This document shows, one piece after another, positions 1-8,200 of a DNA stretch of 8,693 bases; position 1 is the first letter of the stretch; the number at the start of each line of letters is the position of its first letter. Source of the DNA: an uncultured bacterium (GTDB taxonomy: Bacteria; Pseudomonadota; Alphaproteobacteria; SP197); contig CALLQH010000374.1 in assembly GCA_938014945.1 (NCBI GenBank), forward strand, positions 1-8,693. Direction: 5' to 3'. Under the pieces are notes generated by a model. The model was not told where the DNA came from, ran no database searches, and saw nothing but the letters and a program-made list of their open reading frames with translations. A program made the position numbers and the translations under genes.

Positions 1-1419
1 GCGACATGGCAGGGATCCAGGCTGGATGTGGCGCTGGATATCGGCGGCATTGACGGCCTGTCGGGCGCGCTCAAGGCGCAATGGCCGCTGACTTTCGATC
101 TGGCCAGCGGCTCAGTGGAGGTGCCCCCCCAGGAAAAGGTTGCTGCCAACATCACCATGCAGGGCGACATCGCCCGGCTCTGGCAGCACCTGCCCGTGGG
201 CAGCCAGCTGCTCTCGGGCGATATCGACGTCGGCCTCACGGTATCGGGCGCGGCGGCCGATCCGGTCGTGTCGGGCAAGGCGCGACTGGAAAACGGCCGC
301 TACGAGAACCTCGAGTGGGGCACGATCATCGACCACATCGTCGTCGATGCCTCCTCGACTACCGGCGGCGATCTTAAGCTGAGTGCCAGTGCGGACGACG
401 GCGGCAACGGCAAGATCGTCGTCGACGGCCAGGCCGATTTCAACCAGAGCGGACGCCTGATCCTGGACGCCAAGCTGACGCTGGAGGACGCGCGGCTGGT
501 ACGGCGCGACGAAGCCACACTGGTGGCTGCAGGCGACCTGACCTTCAAGGGCACCATCGCCGGGGGCGACGTTGTCGGGCGCTTCCGCGTCGTCGAGGCC
601 GATATCAACATTGCCCAGTCGCTGCCCAGCAGCGTCACCGTGTTGGATGCGCAGGATGCCTTCCGCGACAAGTTGGGCACCGGACCCACCGTGCCTGCGG
701 CGCCATGGAAGGCCAAGCTCGACATCGTCATCGACATGCCGGGCAAGGTGCGCGTCCATGGCAGGGGGCTCGACAGCGAGTGGTCCGGCAAGATCACGAT
801 CGCGGGTACGGCCGACGATCCGCAGGTCAGCGCAAAGCTGGAACTGGTGCGCGGCAGCCTCGACATCATCGGCAGACGCTTCACCCTGACCACGGGCAAC
901 GTGGAGCTGGTGCCGGCCGATCACGGCGATCCCCGCTTCAACATGGTGGCCGCCATCGACAACGGTGACGTCAAGGGGCAGATGGAAGTCTCCGGCCGGG
1001 CTTCGGCACCCAAGCTGAAGGTCACCACGGTACCGCCGCTGCCGGAGGACGAAGCCCTGGCACGCCTGATGTTCGGCAAGGGCTCGGCAAACCTCAGTGC
1101 GCTGGAAGCGTTCCAGCTCGCCAGTGCGATATCCGAGATCACCGGCACGACCGGCGGCGGCAACGGCATTCTCGACAACTTCCGCAATGCTCTGGGTGTC
1201 GATGTGCTGGATGTCGGCACCGATGCCAACGGGCAGATGACCGTGGGCGCGGGAAGCTATGTCACCGAGGACGTTTATGTCGGTGTCGAGCAGGGGGCTT
1301 CCGCCAACTCCAGCGGCGTGGTCGTCAACATCGAGCTGACCGACAATCTGAGCCTGGAAACCGAGGCCGGCGCCGACTCAAGCGGACGGGTCGGGATCGA
1401 CTGGAGTTGGGACTATTAG
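1..1419 (+). CDS. tamB: TamB-like translocation/assembly module protein, C-terminal part (5' end outside window)
   Basis: The reading frame is open from base 1 to the TAG at 1417-1419 (472 codons visible), so the true start lies upstream. The GTG at 28 and internal ATGs are not credible starts because the frame continues in-domain before them. The visible part is rich in alternating beta-strand sequence, as in the DUF490/TamB domain. The family hallmark PPLPEDEALARLMFGKG lies at 1036-1086. The protein ends in strands alternating with glycine and closes on the aromatic tail IDWSWDY, typical of TamB C-termini. TamB is anchored in the inner membrane, spans the periplasm and works with the Omp85 protein TamA in outer-membrane assembly and probably lipid transport; tamA is usually the gene upstream. 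Family assignment is firm. The exact gene name is less so, because other AsmA-like bridge proteins share the fold. It is separated from the next gene by 332 bases, so it is probably a different transcription unit. Confidence 0.88.
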   Translation, partial: ATWQGSRLDVALDIGGIDGLSGALKAQWPLTFDLASGSVEVPPQEKVAANITMQGDIARLWQHLPVGSQLLSGDIDVGLTVSGAAADPVVSGKARLENGRYENLEWGTIIDHIVVDASSTTGGDLKLSASADDGGNGKIVVDGQADFNQSGRLILDAKLTLEDARLVRRDEATLVAAGDLTFKGTIAGGDVVGRFRVVEADINIAQSLPSSVTVLDAQDAFRDKLGTGPTVPAAPWKAKLDIVIDMPGKVRVHGRGLDSEWSGKITIAGTADDPQVSAKLELVRGSLDIIGRRFTLTTGNVELVPADHGDPRFNMVAAIDNGDVKGQMEVSGRASAPKLKVTTVPPLPEDEALARLMFGKGSANLSALEAFQLASAISEITGTTGGGNGILDNFRNALGVDVLDVGTDANGQMTVGAGSYVTEDVYVGVEQGASANSSGVVVNIELTDNLSLETEAGADSSGRVGIDWSWDY

Positions 1420-1463
1420 AAACAAGCCGGCCGGCGATTTCCTGCATCTGAAAAATGTGAGCC

Positions 1464-1517
1464 AAAACGGGACAGGGTGAGGCGTTGCAAGGCTGCGACG
1501 CCTCTGTGCCATCTTTT
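1464..1517 (+). terminator. Long hairpin after tamB, probable (possibly bidirectional) terminator
   Basis: Bases 1479-1489 (GAGGCGTTGCA) pair with 1494-1504 (TGCGACGCCTC), giving an 11-bp stem with one G-T wobble and a four-base loop AGGC. Outside it, GGGACAG (1469-1475) can pair imperfectly with CTGTGCC (1504-1510), in competition with the base of the stem. The whole is flanked by AAAA (1464-1467) and TTTT (1514-1517). The T-run is short and starts about nine bases after the perfect stem, so it is not a textbook rho-independent terminator. Position, 45 bases after the tamB stop and before a new operon, is what favours termination. It could instead be a leader structure if transcription of wecB starts upstream of it. 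Confidence 0.45.
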
Positions 1518-1545
1518 GCCACGACGTGTTCGCTTCTTGTACAAA
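1516..1545 (+). promoter_or_regulatory. Candidate sigma-70-type promoter for the wecB-nfrB-nfrA operon
   Basis: TTGCCA (1516-1521) matches five of six bases of the -35 consensus. TACAAA (1540-1545) matches four of six of the -10 consensus, with an 18-base spacer. The site lies just after the hairpin and about 200 bases before wecB, and would give a long 5' leader. A second weak pairing, TTGTAC (1537-1542) with TACGAT (1561-1566), also has an 18-base spacer. Both are visual matches only. Alphaproteobacterial promoters are often poor fits to the E. coli consensus. Confidence 0.25.
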
Positions 1546-1638
1546 AGCCTTGAGTTTGCGTACGATTTTGGCCGCAAGGACGGTGCGCGCGCGTCAAATC
1601 AGGATGATGCGGCGTGGCACGCTTCCCCCTTCTTGTAC
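1533..1638 (+). repeat. Two direct copies of CTTCTTGTAC, 96 bases apart
   Basis: The ten-base sequence CTTCTTGTAC occurs at 1533-1542 and 1629-1638, both upstream of wecB. The first copy continues into the palindrome TTGTACAA (1537-1544) and overlaps the candidate -10 element. Two exact ten-base copies in about 330 bases are unlikely by chance but not impossible. They could be paired operators for a regulator of the operon. No regulator family can be named from the motif. Confidence 0.35.
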
Positions 1639-1751
1639 GCACATGAACCGGAAAAAGCGGCATATGGCTTGCTATTGGTAGTCTTGCGCGCAGCAAGGCC
1701 CCGTTTCCGGGCACCAGATGCTGCGTTTTTACATCGTCAGATGGGGGCCCA

Positions 1752-2918
1752 ATGGCCAAGCAGTTAAAGGTGTCGGTTGTGGTCGGAACGAGACCCGAAG
1801 CGATCAAGCTGGCGCCTGTCATCCTCGCCATGCGGGCCGCGCCGGAGGACTTCGCTCCGTTCGTGATCAGCACCGGCCAGCACCGCGCCATGCTCGACCG
1901 CGCCCTGGGCGATTTCGGCATCACCCCGGATATCGACCTGCAGGTGATGCGCGACCGGCAGACCCTGGCCGAGCTGTCCTCGCGGGTCATGCTGGGGGTC
2001 AGCGAACTGCTGACCAAGGAGCGGCCCGATGTGCTGATGGTGCAGGGCGATACCTCCACCGCCTTCATTGCGGCGCTGGCGGCCTTCTATCAGCAGGTTC
2101 CCGTGGTCCACATCGAGGCAGGCCTGCGCAGCCACAATCCGCTCAATCCCTTCCCCGAGGAGATGAACCGGCGCCTGCTGGGCGGCGTCGCTGCTCTGCA
2201 CTGCGCGCCCACGCCGCGGGCATGCGCGGCGCTGGTGGCCGAGGGCATCGCGCGCGATGCGATCGCGGTGACCGGCAACACCGTGATCGACGCCCTGCAT
2301 ACGATCGTCGATGCGGGTAAGGCGACCACGGAGGTCGAAGGCCTGCCCGCCGACCACGGCCGTCTGGTGCTGGTCACCCTGCATCGGCGGGAGTCCTGGG
2401 GCGACGAGATGTCGGCGGTGTGCCGGGCGCTGCGCCGCATCGTCGACCGGCACGAGGAGATCACCATGGTCGCCCCTGTGCATCTCAATCCGAACGTGCG
2501 TGACGTCGTGATGCCCATCCTCGGCGATCATCCGCGCATCGTGCTGACCGAGCCGGTGCCCTATCCGACGCTGGTCGGACTGATCCGCGCCAGCGATCTC
2601 GTGATCACCGATTCCGGCGGTATCCAGGAGGAGGCGCCTGCCTTCGGCAAGCCCGTGCTGGTGGCGCGCAAGACGACCGAGCGGCCGGAGGCCGTGGAGG
2701 CCGCCTGCGCCAAGCTGGTGGGCACAGACGAGGAGGTGCTGTTCGCCGCGGCCGACCTGCTGCTGAGTGACGATGAGGCCTATCAGGCGATGGTGCGGCC
2801 TTACAGCCCCTATGGCGACGGCAAGGCTTCGGAGCGTTCGCTGGAAGCCATGCGGCGCTGGTTCGGCGGGCAGAAGCCATCGCTGCCGGCCGAGCAGGAG
2901 TTTGCCGGCCTCGGTTAG
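1752..2918 (+). CDS. wecB: UDP-N-acetylglucosamine 2-epimerase (non-hydrolysing)
   Basis: Cytoplasmic enzyme interconverting UDP-GlcNAc and UDP-ManNAc. The 388 residues fit the family (about 370-390) and two GT-B-type Rossmann domains are expected. The N-terminal signature GTRPEAIKLAP is at residues 12-22. D100 (in VQGDTST), E122 (HIEAGLRS), E136 (PFPEEMNRR) and H211 (TLHRRESWG) sit in the contexts of the catalytic or binding residues numbered 95, 117, 131 and 213 in E. coli WecB. The UDP-binding loop TDSGGIQEEAPAFGKPVLV is at 287-305, followed by the TERPEAVE element. No key residue is missing. The ATG at 1752 puts the first beta strand directly at the N-terminus, as in homologues; its ribosome site is only a G-run (1743-1747) with four-base spacing. 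The gene ends 18 bases before nfrB, so co-transcription is likely. In that setting its product UDP-ManNAc is probably the substrate for the neighbouring glycosyltransferase (inference). wecB is the enterobacterial name; mnaA is the same activity. Confidence 0.95.
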   Translation: MAKQLKVSVVVGTRPEAIKLAPVILAMRAAPEDFAPFVISTGQHRAMLDRALGDFGITPDIDLQVMRDRQTLAELSSRVMLGVSELLTKERPDVLMVQGDTSTAFIAALAAFYQQVPVVHIEAGLRSHNPLNPFPEEMNRRLLGGVAALHCAPTPRACAALVAEGIARDAIAVTGNTVIDALHTIVDAGKATTEVEGLPADHGRLVLVTLHRRESWGDEMSAVCRALRRIVDRHEEITMVAPVHLNPNVRDVVMPILGDHPRIVLTEPVPYPTLVGLIRASDLVITDSGGIQEEAPAFGKPVLVARKTTERPEAVEAACAKLVGTDEEVLFAAADLLLSDDEAYQAMVRPYSPYGDGKASERSLEAMRRWFGGQKPSLPAEQEFAGLG

Positions 2919-2925
2919 GCCGGTC

Positions 2926-2929
2926 GGGA
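2926..2929 (+). promoter_or_regulatory. Weak ribosome-binding site for nfrB
   Basis: GGGA lies seven bases before the ATG at 2937, inside the 18-base gap after wecB. It is the only purine-rich match in the gap and supports that start, which also places the first hydrophobic segment right at the N-terminus. Confidence 0.4.
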
Positions 2930-2936
2930 CGCGTTC

Positions 2937-5192
2937 ATGACACTTACCGACATCCTTGCCGGTTACCTGGTCTGGACCAAGGCCATGCTTTATCTGGCCG
3001 CGTTCCTGATCATCGTGTCATCGCTCGATGATGCCTTCATCGACATCTACTACTGGTGCCGTCGTATCTACCGCGAGTTCACGGTCTATCGCCGCTTCGG
3101 GCATCTGACCGTCGAGCAGTTGCGCGAAAAGCCCGAACAGCCGCTGGCGATCATGGTTCCTGCCTGGCAGGAGTCTCCCGTCATCGCCAAGATGATCGAC
3201 AACGCTGTCTCGACCTTCGAATACACGAACTACGTGATCTTCGCGGGCACCTATCCCAACGACCCCGATACCGGGCGTGAGGTGGAGATGGTGCGCGAGC
3301 GCTATCCCAACGTCTATCGCGTGGTGACGCCCCACGACGGGCCAACGAGCAAGGCCGACTGTCTGAACTGGGTCATCCAGGCGATCCGCGTCTACGAGGA
3401 AGACAACGACATGCGCTTTGCCGGCGTCATCATGCATGACGCCGAGGATGTGGTGCACCCCCTGGAGCTGCGGCTCTTCAACTGGCTGATCGACCGCTTC
3501 GACTTCATCCAGCTGCCGGTCTATCCGCTGGAGACGCGCTGGTGGCAGATGACCGCCGGGCACTACATGGACGAGTTCGCAGAGAACCACGGCAAGGATC
3601 TGGTGGTGCGCGAAAGCCTGGCCGGCCACGTGCCCTGCGCCGGCGTCGCGGCCTGTTTCAGCCGCCACACGATCGACACGGTGGCGGCCGCCAGCGACAA
3701 CATCGTCTTCGACACCGGCAGTGTGACCGAGGACTATCAGTTCAGTTTCCGCATGCAGCAGCTTGGCCTGCACCGCCAGATCTTCGTGCGCTTCGGCATC
3801 GAGCGCACCGTCAAGCGACGGCCGCTGCCTTTCATGGAACCGCGCGACACCCGCGTTCTGGAATATGTCGCCACGCGCGAATTCTTCCCCACCAAGATGC
3901 GCGATGCGGTCAAGCAGAAGGGCCGCTGGATTGTCGGCATCGTCTTCCAGGGCTGGGAGAACATCGGCTGGCGCGGCTCGTTCGTCGACAAGTACATCCT
4001 GATGCGCGACCGCAAGTCGATCATCACCTCCACGGTGACGATCCTCGGCTACTTCATCGCCCTCAACATCGCCGTGATGTGGTTCGTGGAAACCCTGTTC
4101 CCCTGGATCATGCAATTCCCCGCGCTGGTCGAGAAAGGCAGCGCGCTTGAGTACATGATGTGGCTGAACGGGTTCTTCCTGATGAACCGGCTGGTTCAGC
4201 GCATTCTCTTCGTCAATTCCGTCTATGGCCCGTTCCAGGCTGCGCTCACGTTCCCGCGCCAGATGTGGGGCAACATCATCAACTTCTTTGCGGTCTGGCG
4301 CGCGATCCGGCTGTTCATCCGCTACCTGATCACCGGCAAGATGATCTCGTGGGACAAGACGGCCCATCACTTCCCGAACATGGATGAACTGCGCAGCTTC
4401 CACCGCAAGATCGGTGATCTGCTGCTGGAACGTAATGCGGTCTCGCCCGAAAACCTGAACGCCGCCCTGGAGCGCAAGAGCGTGACCGGGCAGACCCTGG
4501 GCGAGGTGCTGCTCGACCAGGGCTGGGTTGAAGAGGACGAGCTTTATGGCGTGCTCGGCCGTCAGATGCGCATCCCCCTGCGCAACCTCGATCCCTACGA
4601 GGTGCCTGACGAGGTGATCGCCATGGTGCCCGCCAGCCTGGCGCAACGCTACGAGGTGTTCCCCGTGTCGCTGCGCGAGAGCGGTGCCCTGGAGATCGCG
4701 AGCCACCGCATTCTGGAAACCGCGGAGCTGCAGAACATCGCCGATGTGGTGGGACGGGCCGTGGTGCCGGTGCTGACCACGCGAAGCGACCTGGGCTTTG
4801 CCCTGCGCCGCGGCTTCGTGCGGCCCGGCAGCGGCACGCGCGGCAAGCCCCTGGGTCTGCGCCTGGTCAACGACGGCCTGATCACAGAGACCGAACTGCA
4901 GGAAGCCCTGCGCGATCAGCGCCGCAGCTACATGACGCTTGGCACCATCCTGGTACGCAACGGCGTCATCACGCGGCCGAGGCTGGACGAGGCGGTGTAC
5001 AAGCTGAATGATGCCGGAGGGGGCAGGCTGGGCGACTTTCTGGTGGCCAACGGTTATGTGGCCGAGGCTGATTTGGAGAAGGCACTGTTTGAGCAGCGTA
5101 GCCTGCAGCGCTCGATCGGCGAAGTCCTGATCGGCCGCAAGGCGATCTCCCGTGAGCAGCTTGAAAGCTATCTCGCACAGGGGGCTGCATGA
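2937..5192 (+). CDS. nfrB: NfrB-like inner-membrane family 2 glycosyltransferase with C-terminal MshEN/GspE-N c-di-GMP sensor region
   Basis: At 751 residues it is close to E. coli NfrB (about 745). Order: a membrane helix near 13-30; a GT2 catalytic domain near 68-340; membrane helices near 363-390 and 404-427 and an amphipathic or membrane stretch near 443-466; then a cytoplasmic region from about 485. GT2 motifs are intact: GPTSKADCLN (135-144, nucleotide binding), HDAED (167-171, the metal-binding DxD equivalent), TED (264-266, catalytic base) and QKGRW (327-331), which fits the QxxRW motif of processive synthases such as BcsA. The C-terminus starts with an MshEN-type unit (491-543), followed by a GspE N-terminal-like segment (about 547-620, with IAMVPASLAQRYEVFPV), then two more MshEN-type units (638-690 and 697-749). 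In E. coli, c-di-GMP acts through this region to switch on NfrB, which polymerises the phage N4 receptor glycan. Here NfrB probably uses UDP-ManNAc from WecB and hands the chain to NfrA (inference). The stop overlaps the nfrA start (ATGA). Confidence 0.9.
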   Translation: MTLTDILAGYLVWTKAMLYLAAFLIIVSSLDDAFIDIYYWCRRIYREFTVYRRFGHLTVEQLREKPEQPLAIMVPAWQESPVIAKMIDNAVSTFEYTNYVIFAGTYPNDPDTGREVEMVRERYPNVYRVVTPHDGPTSKADCLNWVIQAIRVYEEDNDMRFAGVIMHDAEDVVHPLELRLFNWLIDRFDFIQLPVYPLETRWWQMTAGHYMDEFAENHGKDLVVRESLAGHVPCAGVAACFSRHTIDTVAAASDNIVFDTGSVTEDYQFSFRMQQLGLHRQIFVRFGIERTVKRRPLPFMEPRDTRVLEYVATREFFPTKMRDAVKQKGRWIVGIVFQGWENIGWRGSFVDKYILMRDRKSIITSTVTILGYFIALNIAVMWFVETLFPWIMQFPALVEKGSALEYMMWLNGFFLMNRLVQRILFVNSVYGPFQAALTFPRQMWGNIINFFAVWRAIRLFIRYLITGKMISWDKTAHHFPNMDELRSFHRKIGDLLLERNAVSPENLNAALERKSVTGQTLGEVLLDQGWVEEDELYGVLGRQMRIPLRNLDPYEVPDEVIAMVPASLAQRYEVFPVSLRESGALEIASHRILETAELQNIADVVGRAVVPVLTTRSDLGFALRRGFVRPGSGTRGKPLGLRLVNDGLITETELQEALRDQRRSYMTLGTILVRNGVITRPRLDEAVYKLNDAGGGRLGDFLVANGYVAEADLEKALFEQRSLQRSIGEVLIGRKAISREQLESYLAQGAA
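4407..5183 (+). repeat. Three MshEN-like 24-5-24 residue units in the NfrB C-terminus
   Basis: Each unit is two 24-residue motifs, roughly [R]LGxxLxxxGxxxxxxLxxxLxxQ, joined by exactly five residues: 491-514/520-543 (spacer SVTGQ), 638-661/667-690 (RRSYM) and 697-720/726-749 (RSLQR). They map to 4407-4565, 4848-5006 and 5025-5183. This 24-5-24 layout is the c-di-GMP site of the MshEN domain in MshE-type ATPases. Only unit 3 starts with the consensus RLG (R697) and ends its first motif in EQ. Unit 1 begins KIG and ends RK. Unit 2 begins PLG and ends DQ. Unit 3 is therefore the best candidate ligand site, and the other two may be structural or degenerate. Confidence 0.75.
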
Positions 5193-5204
5193 CCAGGGGG
5201 CTGC
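5178..5204 (+). repeat. 11-base direct repeat CAGGGGGCTGC flanking the nfrA start codon
   Basis: CAGGGGGCTGC occurs at 5178-5188 and again at 5194-5204, with ATGAC between them (16-base period). The first copy supplies the G-rich ribosome-binding sequence four bases before the nfrA ATG at 5189 and encodes the last NfrB residues. The second encodes the start of the NfrA signal peptide. It looks like a small local duplication. The junction is ATGA, so nfrA translation is probably coupled to nfrB. The second G-run could in principle serve the in-frame TTG at 5210, but that start would remove both arginines of the signal peptide n-region. Confidence 0.6.
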
Positions 5205-8200
5205 GCCTGTTGCCTTCGCTTGCCGTCTGCCTCTGGCTGGGCGGCGTCGCTCTGCCCTATCAGGCACAGGCGCAGGATGGGGTTGCCGCGTCACAGGACT
5301 ACCTTGAACTGCTGCCTTCGCAGTCGGGCGAAAACTGGCTGTCGCGCCAGTTCAGCGAGTTCAGCAGCTATCCCGTCATCGACAAGGCGATGCGCCTGGC
5401 CAACGAAGGCAATACCGGCGCGGCGCGCCAGGAGCTGCAGAATCTTCTGGCCGACCATCCAGACAACCTGCGTGCCCGCTTCATGCTGGTCGTCCTGCTG
5501 CACACCATGAAGGAGTATTCGGCCTCCATCGCCGAGGCGACGACCTTTCTGCAGTCCATGCCGGAGTTCGGCCCGGCCCACCTTTACCGTGGCCTGGGTC
5601 TCGCCGAGACCGGCACCGATCCGGATATGGCGCTGGCCGACCTCAACGCCGCCATTACCTCGCTCCAGGTTTCGGAGGCGGATCGCCGTCAGGCGGTCGA
5701 AACCTTCATCCAGACCGCGCTGGATGCCGGGAAGTTTGCCGAGGCCCTGCAACAGCTTGATCGCCAGCCCGACAAGAGCTCGTTCCGCTATCTGCGCCTG
5801 CGCGGCCTGGTACTGGACGGTCTTGAGGAATACGCGCAGGCCCAGGAGGCCTTCCAGCAGGCAGCCGACATCGCCGATACGAACGATGACCGGCTGGAGG
5901 CACTGAAATACGCCGCGGAATCGGCGCGCAAGGGCGGCGATATCGAAGGCGCGCGCGCCATCCTTCTCGATGCCCTCGCAGGGTCGCCTGGCAACTACAC
6001 GATCATGCGCCAGCTGGCCTGGGTGGAGCTGTCGGCGGGCAATTCCGCCGATGCCTGGGAATGGATCATGCTGGCGCTCGACAGCGATCCCGATGTCGAG
6101 ACGCGCGTCTATCTGATCAACCTGCTGATCGAGGCAAACGACGCGAGCGGCGCGCTGATGCTGCTCGACAGTCAGATCAAGGAAGCGGCCGATGAGGGCG
6201 ACGAGGCGCTGCGCCGCCAGCTCATCGACACGAAGTTCAACCTGCTGGTCCAGCAGGAGGACTACGACGCCGCGTTCGAAGTTCTCGACGGAGAGCTCGC
6301 AACCGTCTCCGACATCGCCTACCTGGTGATCCTGCTCGAGAAGAAGGCCAACCTGCATACTCAGCTCGATGAGTACATCGAGGCGGGCCTGGCCTATCGG
6401 GAGCTGCTCTCCTACATCGACGACCCCAACGTGCTGATCGCCCTTGCGACGTCCATGGAGCTGGGCGGGGATCTCAGGCAGGCCGCCGAGTATCTGGAAC
6501 AGGCCGCCGACTTCATCGGCCTGCGCGGTGTCGCCTACCAGCTGGTCGACATCTACCGTCAGCTCAACGACTACGAAGCCGCGCTGCGTGTGCTGGACAA
6601 GGCGGTCGTCGACGATGCCGATCCGGCATTCCAGGCGCAGCTGCTGTACACGAAGGCGACGATCCTGCACGAACTGGGGCGCCTGGACGAGGAACGCGAG
6701 TCGCTGATCCGGGCGGTGGAGCTGGATCCGACCAATCAGCTCTACCTGCTCGCCCTGGGCGACCTCAACTTTGCTCTCGGCAAGTACGACCGGGCAGTGC
6801 TGCGCTATCAGACGGCCCTGAAGCTGGCCGACAATCTGGATGTTCGCCGGCGTCTTGCCTATTCGCAGGCGGCCAACGACAACCTCGACGATGCGCTTGC
6901 CAACTTCCAGATCGTCCTGCCGACCCTTGTGCCTCACACCGAGGATCGTGCGGAGATCCTCAGCGGCGTAGCCAACATCTATGCCCGCATGGATCGCCAG
7001 GCGGAGGCCGCCGAAAACTTCCTTGCCGCCTATGAAGAGATTCCCGGCCAGCCGATCGGCCTCCTGGTCCAGGCCGCAACGGCCTTTACCGTGATCAAGG
7101 AATGGCAGAGGGCCGCGAATCTCTACGAACGCGCGCTGGCCTCGCCCAGCCTCGACCGTGCCGTGCGCAACAACGTCTACGAGAGCATGGCCGTGGTGAT
7201 GGATCAGCTGGCAAGGCCTGCCGAGGCGGCGCGTTACTACACCCTGCTGCTCGAAAACCAGGACATGGACGACGCCCGCCGGCTGTCGATCCTGCGCCGC
7301 CTGGCGATCGTCTCCGAAACGGCCAAGGACTACGCCTCTGCCACCCGCGCCTACCGGGGCATGATCGAGAACCCGCTGGTGGAACCCAGGGAGCGCCGCG
7401 ATCTTCTGTTCCGCGTTGCGGTGACCGCCGAGCTGGCCGGCGACTACAACGAAGCCATCGATGCCTACCGTGACATTCTGGCCTTCGACGACCTGACCCT
7501 GCCCGAGCGGCTGGACGCGCTGAAGAAGATGGCGGTCATCGCCAACATCGCGGGACAGCCGGAGGTCGCCGCGGAAGCTTATCGTTTCATGCTGGCGGGT
7601 GAGGACCTGCCCATCGAGGACCGGATCCAGGCCGCCACAAGCCTGGCCTTTGTCTCGACGGAAGCCGAGCTCGACACCAGCGAGGTGATTACCGACCTGC
7701 AGGCCCTTCTGGCTGATACGCGCATTCAGGGCGCCGATCGCATCGGCCTGCTGCGCGGTCTGGCCGTGATGTCGGACATGGCCGGCAGGCCCGATGTGGT
7801 TGCCGAGGCCTACGAGAAGATCGTCGACCTGATGCCGGTCTCCGACCCCGACCGGGACAAGATTCTGGATCAGCTCGCCAATGCCTACGAGCGCACCGGC
7901 CGGCCCGAGCTGGCGGTTCCCATCTATCAGGATCTGCTGGCGCGGCTGGAACTGGATGACGAAACCCGGATCAACCTTCTTCGCCGCCTTGCGGTGTCGG
8001 CGCAGCTTTCCGGGCAGAACCAGATCGCCTTCGATGCCTTCCAGGAAATCATCGAGATCGGCACCACCGACTGGACGATCTATCAGGCCTATGGCCTTGG
8101 GTTGCGCGAGGCGGGCGATTGCCGGCAGGCGATCCGCGCCTTCAACGTCGCGCGTTCGCTGGGTGCCGACTACAACACCGATATCTACGCCTCCTTCTGC

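Larger units (their letters stand above)
1420..1751. other. 332-base intergenic region between tamB and the wecB operon
   Basis: This stretch is less GC-rich than the flanking genes and has no convincing gene. A GTG-started frame from 1477 runs into wecB but shows no recognisable protein character. It holds the hairpin at 1464-1517, a weak promoter candidate at 1516-1545, two copies of CTTCTTGTAC (1533-1542 and 1629-1638), a small hairpin CTTGC-GCGCA-GCAAG (1683-1697), a T-run (1726-1730) and the G-rich sequence before the wecB start. GGCCCC (1697-1702) is complementary to GGGGCC (1744-1749), so the only G-rich ribosome-binding candidate could be masked in the mRNA. That pairing is only 6 bp with a 41-base loop and is speculative. 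Confidence 0.7.

Noticed and set aside
112..924. A 270-codon minus-strand frame opposite tamB
   Set aside because: It is antisense to conserved DUF490 sequence and shows no family signature.
1..1419. tamB as a functional part of the glycan operon
   Set aside because: A 332-base spacer with a probable terminator separates it, and TamB has a general envelope assembly role, so adjacency is probably incidental.
1697..1749. Possible riboswitch-like masking of the wecB ribosome site by GGCCCC/GGGGCC pairing
   Set aside because: A 6-bp stem with a 41-base loop is too weak and too likely by chance in GC-rich DNA to call a regulatory element. It is noted only within the intergenic entry.
1477..1767. 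A 96-codon GTG-started frame in the tamB-wecB spacer
   Set aside because: It runs through the hairpin and 16 bases into the wecB coding region in another frame, has no good ribosome site, and the protein resembles nothing known to me.
3018..5294. A 758-codon open frame on the minus strand opposite nfrB
   Set aside because: Same cause. The + strand carries intact GT2 motifs and MshEN units over the full length, while the antisense translation is rich in H, Q and D with no motif.
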